A DNA stretch of 64,000 bases, from positions 1 to 64,000 of the forward strand of contig VGZG01000007.1 of NCBI GenBank assembly GCA_016872675.1, given 5' to 3'. The notes beneath the pieces are model-generated. The model saw only the letters and a program-made list of their open reading frames with translations. It was not told the DNA's origin and ran no database searches. The stretch is from Planctomycetota bacterium (GTDB lineage Bacteria > Planctomycetota > UBA1135 > UBA2386). A program made the translations under genes and the position numbers. Below, piece by piece: positions 29,800-41,348 of this stretch (positions are counted from its first letter, which is position 1; the number at the start of each line of letters is the position of its first letter).

Positions 29800-30864
29800 T
29801 CACTGAGCCAACGACTTCATGTACTCGATGACCGCATTGAGCTCGCGATCGCTGAGCTTGTCGGGGCCGAAGGCGTTCATGTTGGCCTTCGCGGCGAAGT
29901 CCGCCGCCAGCTTGGCGAGCGGCATCCGGATGGATTCCCTGATGTAGGCCTCGTCGGCGACGACGGTCTTGGCCTGACCGTTCTCGACGACCTGGCGCGC
30001 GCGACCGACGACGTTGCCGTCCTTCTTGGTGAACAGGCCCTTGTCGCCGCCCCAGCTCGGGGCAAGGACCGACTGACCGTTGACCGTGTGGCACGCCGAG
30101 CACAGCGCCTTGTAGATGTTCTCGCCGCTCTTTGCTGCCAACGCCGGGGTGCTGTCGTCGAACGTGTTCCACGGCGCCTTGGCGAACTCCTCGGCCGTGA
30201 CGACGTGCACCTTGGCGTACATTTGCGAGTGCTGCTCGCCGCAGTACTCGGCGCAGAAGAGGTGGAACTCGCCGCACTGCGTCGGCGTGAACCAGACCGT
30301 CTGGTAGCGGCCCGGGACCACGTCGCGCTTGACGCGCATCGACGGGATGTAGAACGCGTGCAGCACGTCCTCGGACTCGAGCAGGAACTGCGCCGGCTTG
30401 TCGACCTCGAGCCAGACCGCGCCGCTGCTCTTCACCGGGTGGTTCGGGTACGTGAACGTCCAGTTCCACTGCATGGCCGTCGCCTTGTAGGTGTTCTGGC
30501 TGGCGGCCTGCGGCACCGTCGTCATGTCGAGGCAGCCCTTGAAGCCCCACGCGAACATGACCATCACGATGATCAGCGGGATCACGGTCCAGACGACCTC
30601 GAGCGGCGTGTTGTGCGTCGTGTTGGACGCCGGCGGCTGGTCGAAGGTCTTCCGGCGGTACTTGACCACCGAGAAGAGCAGCACACCCAGGATGAGGACG
30701 AAGAAGAAGATGCAGACCGCGTACGTGAAGTAGAACAGCCCGTCGACGTGGTCGAACGTGCTGGCCAGCTTCGGCAGCTGGCCGTAGGCGTCGAGCTCGG
30801 GCTTCGGGGCGCGGCTAAGCGCGGCCGCTGCCTTCGCTGGATCCTGGATCAGTTGGGCGAGCAC
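29800..30864 (-). CDS. ctaC: Cytochrome c oxidase subunit II with fused cytochrome c (caa3)
   Basis: GTG 30864 with GAGG 8 bases upstream gives 354 aa. Two N-terminal helices ([38 protein letters not shown]) precede the cupredoxin domain with the binuclear CuA site [20 protein letters not shown] cytochrome c domain follows, with CSACH haem attachment and a downstream Met (RMPLA or NMNAFG region) as likely ligand, ending [12 protein letters not shown]. The fused cytochrome defines the caa3 type and would accept electrons from Alternative Complex III, directly or via ActE-like cytochrome. It is the first gene of the oxidase block. Confidence 0.96.
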   Translation of the reverse strand: MLAQLIQDPAKAAAALSRAPKPELDAYGQLPKLASTFDHVDGLFYFTYAVCIFFFVLILGVLLFSVVKYRRKTFDQPPASNTTHNTPLEVVWTVIPLIIVMVMFAWGFKGCLDMTTVPQAASQNTYKATAMQWNWTFTYPNHPVKSSGAVWLEVDKPAQFLLESEDVLHAFYIPSMRVKRDVVPGRYQTVWFTPTQCGEFHLFCAEYCGEQHSQMYAKVHVVTAEEFAKAPWNTFDDSTPALAAKSGENIYKALCSACHTVNGQSVLAPSWGGDKGLFTKKDGNVVGRARQVVENGQAKTVVADEAYIRESIRMPLAKLAADFAAKANMNAFGPDKLSDRELNAVIEYMKSLAQ

Positions 30865-30904
30865 TTTAGGTACCTCAGTCGGGGCGGTGGGTTGGTTCTT
30901 GGGG

Positions 30905-31726
30905 TCAGGCGACGGCCGGCGTGGTCTGCCGCCGCTCGCGCCGCAGCATGACCCAGATCATCACGGCGAGCGCCACCAGGGTGACGGCGCCGGCGATCCG
31001 CATGAGCGTCATCGCTGCGAGGGAATACGTGTTGGTCTTGGCGTCGAAGGTCAGGCAGTTGAGCCGGACCTGGTCCCAGAAGGTGCCGAGCGCGCCGCCG
31101 CTCGCTTCGACGATGGCGAGGCGCACGTCGCTGGGATCGAACGCGGTGTTGACGATGATGCGGCTGACCTTGCCCTCGGGGGTGAGCACGATCAGCGACG
31201 GCGGGTGCGCGAACTGGCCGGTGGCGGTCGACCAGTAGAAGCGGAAGCCCATCTGGTCGGCGAGACGCTTGGTGCTGGCCTCGTCGCCGACGAGCACGCG
31301 CCACGCGTCGTCGCCGCCGGTCTTGCGCAGGCGCGGCAGGTAGGACTGCTTGCGCGCCTTGGCCATCTCCGGCGTCTCCTTCGGGTCGATGGAGACGTTG
31401 AGCACGCGGTAGTGCTCGCCGGGCTGCAGGTCGACGTCGCTGAGCGCCGCGAAGGCGGCGTCGAGCACCTGCCCGCACATCGCCGGGCAGCTGTAGTAGC
31501 CGAGCAGCAGCACGACCGGCTGCTTGCCGGGGAACCACTGCTTGAGGTCGAACGGATAGCCGCGCTCGTCGGTGAACTTCAGCGCGGCGTCGATCTGCGC
31601 GCCGATCACGTCCACCTGCGATGCCGCCTCTTCCTTGCTGTCCATAGCCCGCGACGGCGCGTGCGCCGGCCCCTGAGCGGCGAGGCTCGCGGTCGCGATC
31701 AGCAGGCTGAAGAAGACGGCGCGCAT
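30905..31726 (-). CDS. SCO1/SenC copper chaperone for cytochrome oxidase
   Basis: The 273-aa protein has an N-terminal signal sequence (MRAVFFSLLIATASLAAQ), a thioredoxin-fold Sco domain with GYYSCPAMCGQVLDAA (CxxxC copper ligands) and the distal conserved histidine in FAHPPSLIVL, then a C-terminal membrane anchor (LMRIAGAVTLVALAVMIWVML) and a basic tail. Sco proteins deliver copper to or reduce the CuA site of subunit II, which is the next gene. The C-terminal anchor, instead of the usual N-terminal one, is a common planctomycete and Bacteroidetes-like layout. Confidence 0.93.
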   Translation of the reverse strand: MRAVFFSLLIATASLAAQGPAHAPSRAMDSKEEAASQVDVIGAQIDAALKFTDERGYPFDLKQWFPGKQPVVLLLGYYSCPAMCGQVLDAAFAALSDVDLQPGEHYRVLNVSIDPKETPEMAKARKQSYLPRLRKTGGDDAWRVLVGDEASTKRLADQMGFRFYWSTATGQFAHPPSLIVLTPEGKVSRIIVNTAFDPSDVRLAIVEASGGALGTFWDQVRLNCLTFDAKTNTYSLAAMTLMRIAGAVTLVALAVMIWVMLRRERRQTTPAVA

Positions 31727-31737
31727 GTCAGGTCACT

Positions 31738-32052
31738 TCACTTGCGGAGGCCGTCGACGACGGTCTGGATGTTCTTCTTGCTCGGGTTCTCGCCGTTCAG
31801 GAAGGCGTTCTCCGCCTTCATGGCCGCATCGAATTCGTCGTTCGGCGCGAGCGCGACCTTCGTCATGCGCTCCTCGTCGAGGACGCGCACGAAGATCGGG
31901 ACCATGATCCACAGGGAGAAGAAGGTCACGAACGCGCCCGCGACAACCCAGATGGTTGCCGTGCGCGCATCGATCTCGTTCTCGGGGTCGATCGCGACGG
32001 CCTTGTGGGTCGCGCCGGGGGCGTGGTCGCCGTGATGGTGGCTTTGTGCCAT
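31738..32052 (-). CDS. Small membrane protein within the ACIII-oxidase cluster
   Basis: The 104-aa product has a His-rich start (SHHHGDHAPGATH), one membrane helix (TIWVVAGAFVTFFSLWIMVPIFV), then a charged C-terminal part (ERMTKVALAPNDEFDAAMKAENAFL). GAGG precedes ATG 32052. I recognise no characterised family. It sits exactly between actF and sco, where several ACIII clusters carry small extra subunits, so a structural role in ACIII or in an ACIII-caa3 supercomplex is a reasonable inference. Confidence 0.6.
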   Translation of the reverse strand: MAQSHHHGDHAPGATHKAVAIDPENEIDARTATIWVVAGAFVTFFSLWIMVPIFVRVLDEERMTKVALAPNDEFDAAMKAENAFLNGENPSKKNIQTVVDGLRK

Positions 32053-32068
32053 GGGTATGAGCCTCGGG

Positions 32069-33364
32069 TCAGATGTTCTGGAACCGGAGCGACTCGGCGA
32101 GCCGCGGATCGCGAACCGGCACCAGGTTGGCGCGGCGCACGTTCATCAGCGCGATGCCGACGAGCAGCGACAGCAGGCCGACGTAGCAACCGAAGTCCGC
32201 CCAACCAATCGTGTGCAGGTACTCGCCGAACGCGTGCCCGAAGCCGCCGTGAGCCGCTTCGCCCGCGGGCGCGGCGTGCTCGCCGTGGCCCATGTTCGGC
32301 AGGATCAGGTACTGCATGTCGATGCAGTGGATGATCAGCATGAAGGTCGCGCCGAAGGCGAGGCCGAGCGGGTTGCGCTTGACGTGCCGCGACATCAGGA
32401 ACGCGAACGGGAAGAAGAAGTGGCCGGCGATCAGCAGCGTGCCGATCGCGCTCCAGCCGTTGTGCGCGCGGTGCTCGTACCACGCGGTCTCTTCTGGCAG
32501 GTTCGCATACCAAATCAGCATGTACTGGCTGAAGTTCGTGTAGGTCCAGAAGACCATGAACGCAAACAGCAGCTTGCCGAGGTCGTGGAAGTGCTCGGTG
32601 CTCATCGCGTTGCCGCTGGCGCCGGCGAGGTAGCCTCTGCTGCCCAACCATCGCGTCAGCAGGATCGTGAAGGCGAAGAACGCCATCACCCCACCGGAGA
32701 AGTACGTGATGCCGAAGATCGTGCTGAACCAGTGCGGGTCCAGCGACATGATCCAGTCGAACGCCGCGAAGGTCGTCGACAGCGCGAACAGCAGCAGGCC
32801 CGGGGCCGCGACGCGCGACAGGCGCAGGCTGATCGCCGGATCACCGGTCTCGTCCTGCTTGATCGACTGGCTGCGGAAGAACGCGGCGAGGCCGATCCAG
32901 ATGGCGAAGTAGATCGCCGCGCGGACGAAGAAGAAGGTGCTGTTGAGCCAGGCGCTCTTGCCGGCGAGGACTTCGTCGCCCGGCTTCGGCTCCATCCAGT
33001 GGTGGTAGAGGTCGTGCGAGCCGACCAGCACCGGGATGAACAGCAGCGCCATCGCAGGCAGCGCGCCGGCGATGTTCTCGGCGATGCGGCGCACCACGAC
33101 GCTCCAGCCGGCGCGCGTGATGTGCTGCACCATCGTGAAGAACAGGGCGCCAAGGCAGATGCCCAGCACGCCCATGTAGCCCACGAGGTAAGCGAAGTAG
33201 AAGCTCTTGCCGCCGACGGCAAGCCAGGCGGCGCCGACGAGGCCGGCGCCGATGGCGAGCAGCGCGAGTTGCGCCTTGGCGAGGTCGCCCTCGCGAACCT
33301 TGACGACGAGGTTGGGCGCCAGCTGCTGCAGGCTCAGGGCGCTTTGGTGTGCGTGTGCGGTCAT
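32069..33364 (-). CDS. actF: Alternative Complex III subunit ActF (quinol oxidoreductase membrane subunit)
   Basis: The 431-aa protein has about ten predicted helices in the NrfD-like fold. Conserved ACIII ActF-type stretches include GKSFYFAYLVGYMGVLGICLGALFF, ALLFIPVLVGSHDLYHHW, MSLDPHWFSTIFGITYFSGG and FMVFWTYTNFSQYMLIWYANLPEE. It is paralogous to ActC, which lies three genes upstream. Together they form the membrane core of ACIII, a bc1-unrelated quinol:cytochrome c (or oxidase) oxidoreductase. Confidence 0.92.
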   Translation of the reverse strand: MTAHAHQSALSLQQLAPNLVVKVREGDLAKAQLALLAIGAGLVGAAWLAVGGKSFYFAYLVGYMGVLGICLGALFFTMVQHITRAGWSVVVRRIAENIAGALPAMALLFIPVLVGSHDLYHHWMEPKPGDEVLAGKSAWLNSTFFFVRAAIYFAIWIGLAAFFRSQSIKQDETGDPAISLRLSRVAAPGLLLFALSTTFAAFDWIMSLDPHWFSTIFGITYFSGGVMAFFAFTILLTRWLGSRGYLAGASGNAMSTEHFHDLGKLLFAFMVFWTYTNFSQYMLIWYANLPEETAWYEHRAHNGWSAIGTLLIAGHFFFPFAFLMSRHVKRNPLGLAFGATFMLIIHCIDMQYLILPNMGHGEHAAPAGEAAHGGFGHAFGEYLHTIGWADFGCYVGLLSLLVGIALMNVRRANLVPVRDPRLAESLRFQNI

Positions 33365-33395
33365 GTGCCAGAACGCTTGGTTGCGGTTCGCTCGG

Positions 33396-34076
33396 TTACT
33401 TGCTCAGGGACTGCAGGGCGCGGACGTAGTGGACGATCGCCCACCGGTCCTCGGCCGACAGGCGCGCGCCGTATGCCGGCATCGTGCCCTTGCCGTTGGT
33501 GATGACATCGAAGTACTCGCCGTCGCTCAGATTGGCGACGCGGTTGTCTTTGCCCTCGCCGGGCTGGAAGTGGAAGTTCGGCACCGCCGCCGGCCAGCGA
33601 CGGCCGACGAGGCCGTGACCAGTCGGACCGTTGCCGCCCAGGGCGCTCATGCCGTGGCAGATCGCGCAGAAGATGCCGAAGCGCTCCTTGCCGCGGTCGA
33701 TGACCGAGACCTCCTTGCCGAGGACGACGAACTTGTGGTCGAGCGGCAGCGGGTTGCTCTTCACCCAGTTGCCGGCGGCGTCCTTGTTGGCCAGCGCGGG
33801 ATTCTCGAGCGAGCCCTGGGCGACGACGATCGGACGCACGGCCGGCTTGCCGCTCACCTCCATCGCGACTGGGTCGATGATCGGCAGACGCGAGGCGCGG
33901 CCGTCCTTCCAGCCGTCGAACTCCGCGGCGCCCTGGGCGCGCAGCTTGGGCTGGAAGTCCATGTCGAGCACGAGGTGGACGGGCGGGTCCGAGGAGATGC
34001 CGCCGCGCATGCAGCTGGCGAGCGCTGGTAGCAGCGCCAGGGCCAGCAGCGAAGCCTTCGCGAAGAGTCGGTTCAT
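33396..34076 (-). CDS. actE: Alternative Complex III subunit ActE (monohaem cytochrome c lipoprotein)
   Basis: The 226-aa protein has a lipoprotein signal (LLALALLPALASC, Cys as the lipidated residue), a DMDFQPKLRAQ segment shared with ActE proteins, and one haem site FCAICHG with a downstream Met ligand in GKGTMPAYGARL, ending WAIVHYVRALQ. It would pass electrons from the pentahaem ActA to the caa3 oxidase. GAGGA lies just before its ATG, overlapping the end of actD. Confidence 0.92.
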   Translation of the reverse strand: MNRLFAKASLLALALLPALASCMRGGISSDPPVHLVLDMDFQPKLRAQGAAEFDGWKDGRASRLPIIDPVAMEVSGKPAVRPIVVAQGSLENPALANKDAAGNWVKSNPLPLDHKFVVLGKEVSVIDRGKERFGIFCAICHGMSALGGNGPTGHGLVGRRWPAAVPNFHFQPGEGKDNRVANLSDGEYFDVITNGKGTMPAYGARLSAEDRWAIVHYVRALQSLSK

Positions 34077-34080
34077 CGGG

Positions 34081-34617
34081 TCAGTCCTCCACCACGGCGA
34101 CGTTCTTGCCGCCGATGCTCTCGAGGAAGCGCATGGTCTGCGCGCTGTCGAACTTGGGGTCGGCCGCCTCGATCGACAGGAAGAACCGGTCGGTGGTGAC
34201 GCGCCAGAAGGTCTTGTGGTTGAAGATCGGGTGGTGCAGGCGCGGCAGCTTGTTGAGGCCGAACATGCCGAACACCGCCGTGATGCCGGCGAGCAGCACC
34301 ATCAGCTCGAACGTGATCGGGATCGTCGTCTCCCACGCGTAGGGCTCCTTGCCGGAGACCCAGATCACGTAGTCGACGCCGTTCATCCACCACATCATCA
34401 GCTGCGCGAGGCAGATGCCCGTGATGCCGCCGCACAGGACCAGCCAGCCGAGCGGGCTCGGGCCCTGCTTGAGGGCCTTGTCGAGCCCGTGCACCGGGAA
34501 CGGCGTGTGCGCGTCGACGCGGGTGTAGCCATGCGCGGTGGCCTTCCCCGCCGCCTGGTAGATGGCGCTGGCCGAGGCGAACTCGGCGATGATGCCCCAC
34601 TTCTGCGTGTTCGTCAT
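34081..34617 (-). CDS. actD: Alternative Complex III subunit ActD (DUF3341)
   Basis: The 178-aa protein matches the DUF3341/ActD layout: an N-terminal soluble ferredoxin-like part (GIIAEFASASAIYQAAGKATAHGYTRVDAHTPFPVHGL), two membrane helices (LGWLVLCGGITGICLAQLMMW; ITFELMVLLAGITAVFGMFGL), then DRFFLSIEAADPKFD. An AAGGAT site precedes ATG 34617. It is a membrane-peripheral subunit of ACIII. Confidence 0.92.
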   Translation of the reverse strand: MTNTQKWGIIAEFASASAIYQAAGKATAHGYTRVDAHTPFPVHGLDKALKQGPSPLGWLVLCGGITGICLAQLMMWWMNGVDYVIWVSGKEPYAWETTIPITFELMVLLAGITAVFGMFGLNKLPRLHHPIFNHKTFWRVTTDRFFLSIEAADPKFDSAQTMRFLESIGGKNVAVVED

Positions 34618-34627
34618 GGCGTGATCC

Positions 34628-36040
<1,413 letters not shown>

Positions 36041-36045
36041 CGGGG

Positions 36046-39000
36046 TCAGGCCTCGGCGGTGAGTTCGGGGTTTGGGTTGCGCACGCGACCGAGGTAGGTC
36101 GTGCGGGGCTTGGTGTTGAGTTCGGAGAGCAGCCCGTAGTTGAGGTCGAGCTTCGCCAACTTGGCGACGCTGCTGTTCGTGTCGAGCAGGTTGCCGAACG
36201 TGATGGCCTGCGTCGGGCAGGCCTGCGCGCACGCAGTGGTCACCTGCACGTCGTCCTTGCCCTCGCCGACCTTCTTGCCGGCCAGCTTGGCCTGGATGCG
36301 GCTGCCGTTGATGCGCTGCACGCAGTACGTGCACTTCTCCATCACGCCGCGGCTGCGCACGGTGACGTCCGGGTTGAACGCCATGCGCTTGGTGTCCGGC
36401 ACGTTGCCGATGTAGTCCAGGTAGTTGTACCGACGGACCTTGTACGGGCAGTTGTTGCTGCAGTAGCGCGTGCCGATGCAGCGGTTGTAGACCATGGCGT
36501 TCAGCCCATCAGGGCTGTGGACGGTCGCGGCGACGGGGCACACCGACTCGCACGGCGCGTTCTCGCACTGCATGCACGGCACCGGCATGTTCGCGACCTG
36601 CGGATCCTCGGCCGCGTTCAGCTTGTCGTTCGACTTGCTGCTGAAGTAGCGGTCGGTGCGGATCCAGAACATTTCGCGGTTCCGGCGCACCTGGATCTTG
36701 CCGACCATCGGCACGTTGTTCTCGGCGACGCAGGCGACCATGCAGGCGCTGCAGCCGGTGCACGCATTGAGGTCGATGACCATGCCCCACTGGTGCGGCG
36801 ACGCCATCACCTCGGGGTCCTTGCGCGACGGGTCGTAGCGCTCGGTCCACAGCGACTTGTTGAGGTCCTTCTCCTCCTTGTTCTGCAGCGCCGCCGCCTT
36901 GTCGAGCGGCGACAGCTTCTGCGCCCAGCGCGGATCGGCCGCGTTGGTCTTGACCGACGCCTCGCGCACGATCGCGCGGCCGGCCATCGTGCCTTGCTCC
37001 TGGGTCGTCACCAGGTCGTAGCGGCCCTGGCCGCGGCCCACCTGGGCGCCGGCGAGGATCGACTTGCCGGCGTCGCGCAGGACGTAAGCGTTGAAGCCCG
37101 TCTCCTTGGCGACCTTGCACGACTCGGGCAGCTTGCGGCCCCAGCCGAGGCTGATCGTGACACTGTCGTCGGCGTGGCCGGGGACGATCCAGGCCGGGAT
37201 CTGCAGCGTCGCCGGCGCGCCCCTGACCGTCGCGGTGACGGTGAGCATGTCGCCGTTGTCGACGCCGAGCTTCTGGGCCGTCGCCATGCTGACGCAGGCG
37301 GCGTTGTCCCAGCACAGCTTGGTCACCGGCTCGGGGATCTCCTGCATCCACGAGTTATTGGCGTAGCGGCCGTCGCCCATCTTGGCGCAGGCGCGCAGCA
37401 CTACTTCCGTGCCGGTCGCCTTCGGCAGCGCGGCCAGCGCAGCTGCGGCCGCGGCGGCATTCGCCGTGGCGGCCTCGGCCGCGAGCGCGGTGCCGGCGAC
37501 GACGCCTTCGTGCAGCGCCTTCGGCCACCAATTGGTCTCGAAGTCGGCGGCGCCGGTCTTCTCCTGCCACGTCTGCTTGACCAGCGCGTAGCCGTACGTC
37601 GTGTCGCGCGCAGCGACAAGGTCGGCGGGACTGCCTTCCTGATTGATCAGCGCGAGGAATTCCAGCGCGCTGACGCCGCCGTGCAGCGGCGCGACCAGCG
37701 GCTGCTGCACCGAGACGGTGCCGTCGTGCGCGCAGGCGTCGCCCCAGCTCTCGAGATCGTGCGCGCTCGGGAAGTGCCAGTCGCACAGCTGCGCAGTCTC
37801 GTCCTCGTGGCTGCCGACGTGGATCGTCGTCTTCGGCTTCTTGCTCCTGAGCAACTCACCGAAGCCGAGGTCCGCCGGCGCGTCGTAGACGGGGTTCGTG
37901 CCGAGGCACACCAGCATCTTGCAGGCGCCCTGGCTGAGCGCGGCCGCGAGCTCCTGGATCGACGGCACGCACTTCTGCTCGAGGCCCGCGGGCGTCGCCG
38001 TGTACGTCACGGCCTGGCCGACGGCGCCGAGCGCCTGGTTGATCGCGTGCACCATCGCGTGGACCGCAGCCGGTTGGCGCGGGCCGCAGACGACCAGCGC
38101 GCGGCCGTTCTGCGCCTTCAGGTCCTTGGCGACGATCGGCAGCCACTTCTTGCCGTCCTTGACGAACGGGTCGGCGCTGAAGCTCGCGAGGTCGCCGGCG
38201 ACGCCGAGCTCCTTGGCGAGCGCGCCCGCGATGGCGGCGATGTCCGTCGACTTGACGCGGAAGCGGTGGTCGGCGGCGGTGCCGGTCGTCGTGTACATCG
38301 ACTCGGCGACGTAGAGGCGCGACAGCTTCTTGTCCTTGCCCGGGGCGCGGCGGCCCTCCGCCCACTGCCGCGCCGAGCGCAGGCTGTTGCCGTCGTTGGC
38401 GAGGAAGTCGCTGTCGAGCGACAGCACGACGTCGGCCTTGCTGAAGTCGTGGTGCGTGGCGAGCGGCTTGCCGAACGCCAGCAGCGCGCCGTCCAGCTCT
38501 TCGTCCTGGTGCAGCGCGTTCCAGACGTGGAGGCGCGCCTTCGGGAAGCTGCCACCCTTCATGCGGGCGACGAGCGCCTGCATGGTCGGCGACGACGTCG
38601 GCGCCATCAGCACGTGCAGGCCTTCGCCCTGCGCGTTGACGATCGCCTTGAACTCGTCGCCCTGGGTCCACTTGTCGAGCTCGGCCCAGATGTCCGGCTC
38701 GGCGTGCGCATGGCCGTGGCCATGGTCGTGGTCGTCATGCGCGTCGTGGTCGTGGCTCATCGGACCGCGCGCCTTGCGGCTGCGACCAACGTCGTAGAGC
38801 TGGATCAGCTCGGCCTGCAGCTGCAGGTCCGAGCCGCCGAGGCTGCTTGGGTGCGCCGCGTTGCCCTCGATCTTCGTCGGGCGGCCGTCGTTGCTCTTCA
38901 CCAGCACGCCGATGCCGCGGCCGCCGCGCATCAACGTGGTGGCGTAGAAGTGCGGCACGCCGGGCGTGTAGCCGCCGGGGCGCTTGTTGAAGGGCAGGAT

Positions 39001-39243
39001 CTTGGTGACCGGCTTGCGGCAGCTGGTCAGGCCAGCGAGTGCGACCGAGGCGGCGACGGCGCCGAGGAAGCCGCGGCGCGAGACGTCGTCAGGGGCCTCG
39101 GTGATGCCCTCGGGGAACTCGCGCGCGAGCGTCTCCTGGAACTCCGGCGAGTTCTCCAGCTGGCCTAGGCTGCGCCAGTAGGTCGTTTCCGTCGTCTGGG
39201 TAGCGTTCATGGACATCTCGGTCGGATGCGGGAGGGCGCTCAT
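36046..39243 (-). CDS. actB: Alternative Complex III subunit ActB (molybdopterin-oxidoreductase-like plus ferredoxin)
   Basis: ATG 39243 overlaps the actA stop (ATGA) and gives 1065 aa. The Tat motif SRRGFLG (about 55-61) and a lipobox-like LTSC (Cys75) suggest Tat export with an anchor. The first ~800 residues follow the CISM large-subunit fold but lack molybdenum-site features, as is normal for ActB. The last ~240 residues hold four Fe-S clusters: [39 protein letters not shown]...CAQAC. A His/Asp-rich insert at about 164-180 ([18 protein letters not shown]) is unusual. It carries electrons through Fe-S clusters to the haems of ActA. Confidence 0.95.
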   Translation of the reverse strand: MSALPHPTEMSMNATQTTETTYWRSLGQLENSPEFQETLAREFPEGITEAPDDVSRRGFLGAVAASVALAGLTSCRKPVTKILPFNKRPGGYTPGVPHFYATTLMRGGRGIGVLVKSNDGRPTKIEGNAAHPSSLGGSDLQLQAELIQLYDVGRSRKARGPMSHDHDAHDDHDHGHGHAHAEPDIWAELDKWTQGDEFKAIVNAQGEGLHVLMAPTSSPTMQALVARMKGGSFPKARLHVWNALHQDEELDGALLAFGKPLATHHDFSKADVVLSLDSDFLANDGNSLRSARQWAEGRRAPGKDKKLSRLYVAESMYTTTGTAADHRFRVKSTDIAAIAGALAKELGVAGDLASFSADPFVKDGKKWLPIVAKDLKAQNGRALVVCGPRQPAAVHAMVHAINQALGAVGQAVTYTATPAGLEQKCVPSIQELAAALSQGACKMLVCLGTNPVYDAPADLGFGELLRSKKPKTTIHVGSHEDETAQLCDWHFPSAHDLESWGDACAHDGTVSVQQPLVAPLHGGVSALEFLALINQEGSPADLVAARDTTYGYALVKQTWQEKTGAADFETNWWPKALHEGVVAGTALAAEAATANAAAAAAALAALPKATGTEVVLRACAKMGDGRYANNSWMQEIPEPVTKLCWDNAACVSMATAQKLGVDNGDMLTVTATVRGAPATLQIPAWIVPGHADDSVTISLGWGRKLPESCKVAKETGFNAYVLRDAGKSILAGAQVGRGQGRYDLVTTQEQGTMAGRAIVREASVKTNAADPRWAQKLSPLDKAAALQNKEEKDLNKSLWTERYDPSRKDPEVMASPHQWGMVIDLNACTGCSACMVACVAENNVPMVGKIQVRRNREMFWIRTDRYFSSKSNDKLNAAEDPQVANMPVPCMQCENAPCESVCPVAATVHSPDGLNAMVYNRCIGTRYCSNNCPYKVRRYNYLDYIGNVPDTKRMAFNPDVTVRSRGVMEKCTYCVQRINGSRIQAKLAGKKVGEGKDDVQVTTACAQACPTQAITFGNLLDTNSSVAKLAKLDLNYGLLSELNTKPRTTYLGRVRNPNPELTAEA

Positions 39244-39917
39244 CGATGGCACGCCGAGCAGTGGGACGGGGGATTGAGGACCGGGGCGTTGTCGCCCTGC
39301 CACTCGAGCAGCTTCTTGGCGGCCGCCACGCTGTCGGCCGTCGGGGTCCAGTCCATCTGCGTCGGTGAAACGCCGGCGGGACGGATGTGCGGGGCCGGGT
39401 CGCGGTGGCACTCGAGGCACCAGCCCATGCTCAGCGGCTCGACCTGACGGACGATCTCCATCTGGTCGACACGGCCGTGGCAGCTCGCGCAGCCGACGTT
39501 GGCGCGCACGTGCACGGCGTGGTTGAAGTAGGCGTACTGCGGCAGCAGGTGGACCTTGACCCACTCGACCGGCTTGTTGTCGCCCTTGCCGTCACCGTAG
39601 GCGTCGCGCAGCGTCGCCAGCGCGAGGCTGTCCTTCTTGACGTGGGCGTGGCAGCCCATGCACGTGTCGGCGTCCGGCACCGTCGCGTGTGGGCCGTTCT
39701 CGACCATGCGGTGGCAATAGCGGCAGTCCATGCCGAGTACGCCCGCGTGCAGCTTGTGGCTGTAGTCGATCGGTTGGTACGGCTGGTAGCCGACGTCCGT
39801 GTGCTTCGGCGAGAACCAGTACGTGACGACGAACACCACGAACAGACCGGTCACCGCCGCGCCTAAAGCCAGGAACGCAGGCAGCTTGTTGGTCCACTTG
39901 GGGAACAGGACGGTCAA
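39240..39917 (-). CDS. actA: Alternative Complex III subunit ActA (pentahaem cytochrome c)
   Basis: TTG 39917 is supported by a GGAGG site 9 bases upstream and gives 225 aa. One N-terminal helix (FLALGAAVTGLFVVFVVTYWF) anchors a periplasmic domain with five CxxCH sites: CRYCH, CMGCH, CASCH, CLECH and CSACH. This is the classic ActA haem count. It begins the actABCDEF operon, and its stop overlaps actB. Confidence 0.94.
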   Translation of the reverse strand: MTVLFPKWTNKLPAFLALGAAVTGLFVVFVVTYWFSPKHTDVGYQPYQPIDYSHKLHAGVLGMDCRYCHRMVENGPHATVPDADTCMGCHAHVKKDSLALATLRDAYGDGKGDNKPVEWVKVHLLPQYAYFNHAVHVRANVGCASCHGRVDQMEIVRQVEPLSMGWCLECHRDPAPHIRPAGVSPTQMDWTPTADSVAAAKKLLEWQGDNAPVLNPPSHCSACHR

Positions 39918-39967
39918 GTTGGATCCCCTCCGAGGGTGGGGATTGGGGGGTTGCGGACGCTAGGGCT

Positions 39968-39982
39968 GTCGGCGACGCCGAC
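39968..39982. promoter_or_regulatory. Palindrome upstream of the act operon
   Basis: GTCGGCG-A-CGCCGAC is a perfect 7-bp dyad, about 50-65 bases upstream of the actA start, in the 256-bp gap 39918-40173 which otherwise has no recognised gene. It could be an operator for the respiratory cluster; in GC-rich DNA such palindromes also arise by chance. Confidence 0.25.
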
Positions 39983-40173
39983 GGCACATGGGGGCCACCC
40001 TGCAACCTGGTCGCCGTCCGCCGTAAACCGGTTGGCTGGACGAAGACGAGGCCGCAGGGCATGTGCGGTCAGCCCAGAAAGGGCAGCCATCTAAAAGACC
40101 GCAGAAGTCCGGTCAATTTCAGACTGGCGAGAAACTGCGAACTGCTGCTGGGAAATCGCCGTTGCCGCGCTGC

Positions 40174-41331
40174 TCACCACGTGGTCTGCCGGCGGACGAA
40201 GTCTGCGATTGCCGGCGCCGCAAGGGTTTGCGCCTTGGGGTTGGCGTGCGGGTCGGCTGGCGTCACCCAAAGGTCCGCGGCCGGAGTGCCGGCGAGGATT
40301 GGCCGCAGATCGAGGCACGGGATGGCCGCCGCCGCACAGTCGGTGGCAACCAGCTCGTGCAACTTGCGGAACGGGTAGTGCCGGTCTGGGCCGAGCCCCT
40401 GCAAGAACGGCCAGAGAACCACCGCGAAGGGCACCTTGCGGGCGTCGCACCAGGCCTTGGCTTCGCGCAGCGACTTTTGCGGAACCCCTTGTGACCACAT
40501 GGCTTCGAACGGTTTATCGGACGGGTGGTAGAGGCCGGCGGCCGCGCCTTCCTTGTGCGGCAGCGCCAACAACTGTCCGACCCAGTCGTAGTTCGGGTCA
40601 AGGTCGAGCGGGCTGCGGCCGAGGGCACCCAGGACGAGATCGAGCGTGCGCCAACCGGTCGCCGGCGACGGCCCGAGCACGTTGAGGCCGCTGCTCGGGA
40701 TCAGGTCGTTGAGGCAGATCGTGAGAACGACCGCATCGGGCTGAAAGACGGCGAACCGATGCTGTAGCCCGAACCAGTACTCGTCGACGCAGACGGTGCC
40801 AGCGGCACCGCAGTTGACCGTGCGGATGTCGGCGCCGCCGGCGCGCAGGGCGCTCTCCAGCAGTCGCACCCAGCCGAGTTCCTCCGGGATCCCCCACCCG
40901 AAGGTGAACGAGTCGCCGAGGCATAGCACGCGCCGCTGACCGGCAGGTTTGTCCGGCGTGATCTCGTCGCGTTCGCGCAGGCCGTACCGGTTGATCCGCA
41001 CCGGCACGCGGCCCTTCGCATCGAGCCAATCGCGCCGCAGCACGTCGTTGTCGGTGTAGCAGAGGAAGAAGGTCTGTCCCGGCGCGAACATGAACCGCGG
41101 CCGATCCATCGGCAGCGGCGGCGGCACGGGCACGATCAGCCCGCGCTGCAGGCCCTCGGTGAAGGTGATCGGTTGGCCAGCAGCGTCCGCGTAGCTGAGT
41201 CGGCCGAGCGGTTGCGGCGTCGGCAGTTGTCTCAACACGAACTCGGCGACGCCGAGCGCGAACAGCGTCGCAACGGTCGCGAAGAGAGCGCTGGCAACGA
41301 CGCGTCGGTGGCGACTGGAGGACTGGTCCAT
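40174..41331 (-). CDS. Membrane-anchored SGNH/GDSL hydrolase-like protein
   Basis: The 385-aa product has a membrane anchor at about 11-30 (VVASALFATVATLFALGVAEF). The SGNH block I Ser is in RVLCLGDSFTFGWG, the Asn block is ICLNDLIP (VLTICLNDL), and a Asp-x-x-His end motif is DPHANPKAQTLAA. The fold is typical of planctomycete and glycan-associated acyl- or O-acetyl-esterases of the AlgX/DltD-like SGNH group. It is transcribed divergently from a carbamoyltransferase across a 96-bp gap, which suggests a shared cell-surface glycan or lipid modification role. Substrate unknown. Confidence 0.78.
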   Translation of the reverse strand: MDQSSSRHRRVVASALFATVATLFALGVAEFVLRQLPTPQPLGRLSYADAAGQPITFTEGLQRGLIVPVPPPLPMDRPRFMFAPGQTFFLCYTDNDVLRRDWLDAKGRVPVRINRYGLRERDEITPDKPAGQRRVLCLGDSFTFGWGIPEELGWVRLLESALRAGGADIRTVNCGAAGTVCVDEYWFGLQHRFAVFQPDAVVLTICLNDLIPSSGLNVLGPSPATGWRTLDLVLGALGRSPLDLDPNYDWVGQLLALPHKEGAAAGLYHPSDKPFEAMWSQGVPQKSLREAKAWCDARKVPFAVVLWPFLQGLGPDRHYPFRKLHELVATDCAAAAIPCLDLRPILAGTPAADLWVTPADPHANPKAQTLAAPAIADFVRRQTTW

Positions 41332-41348
41332 GCGGAGTTGGTTTGCGG

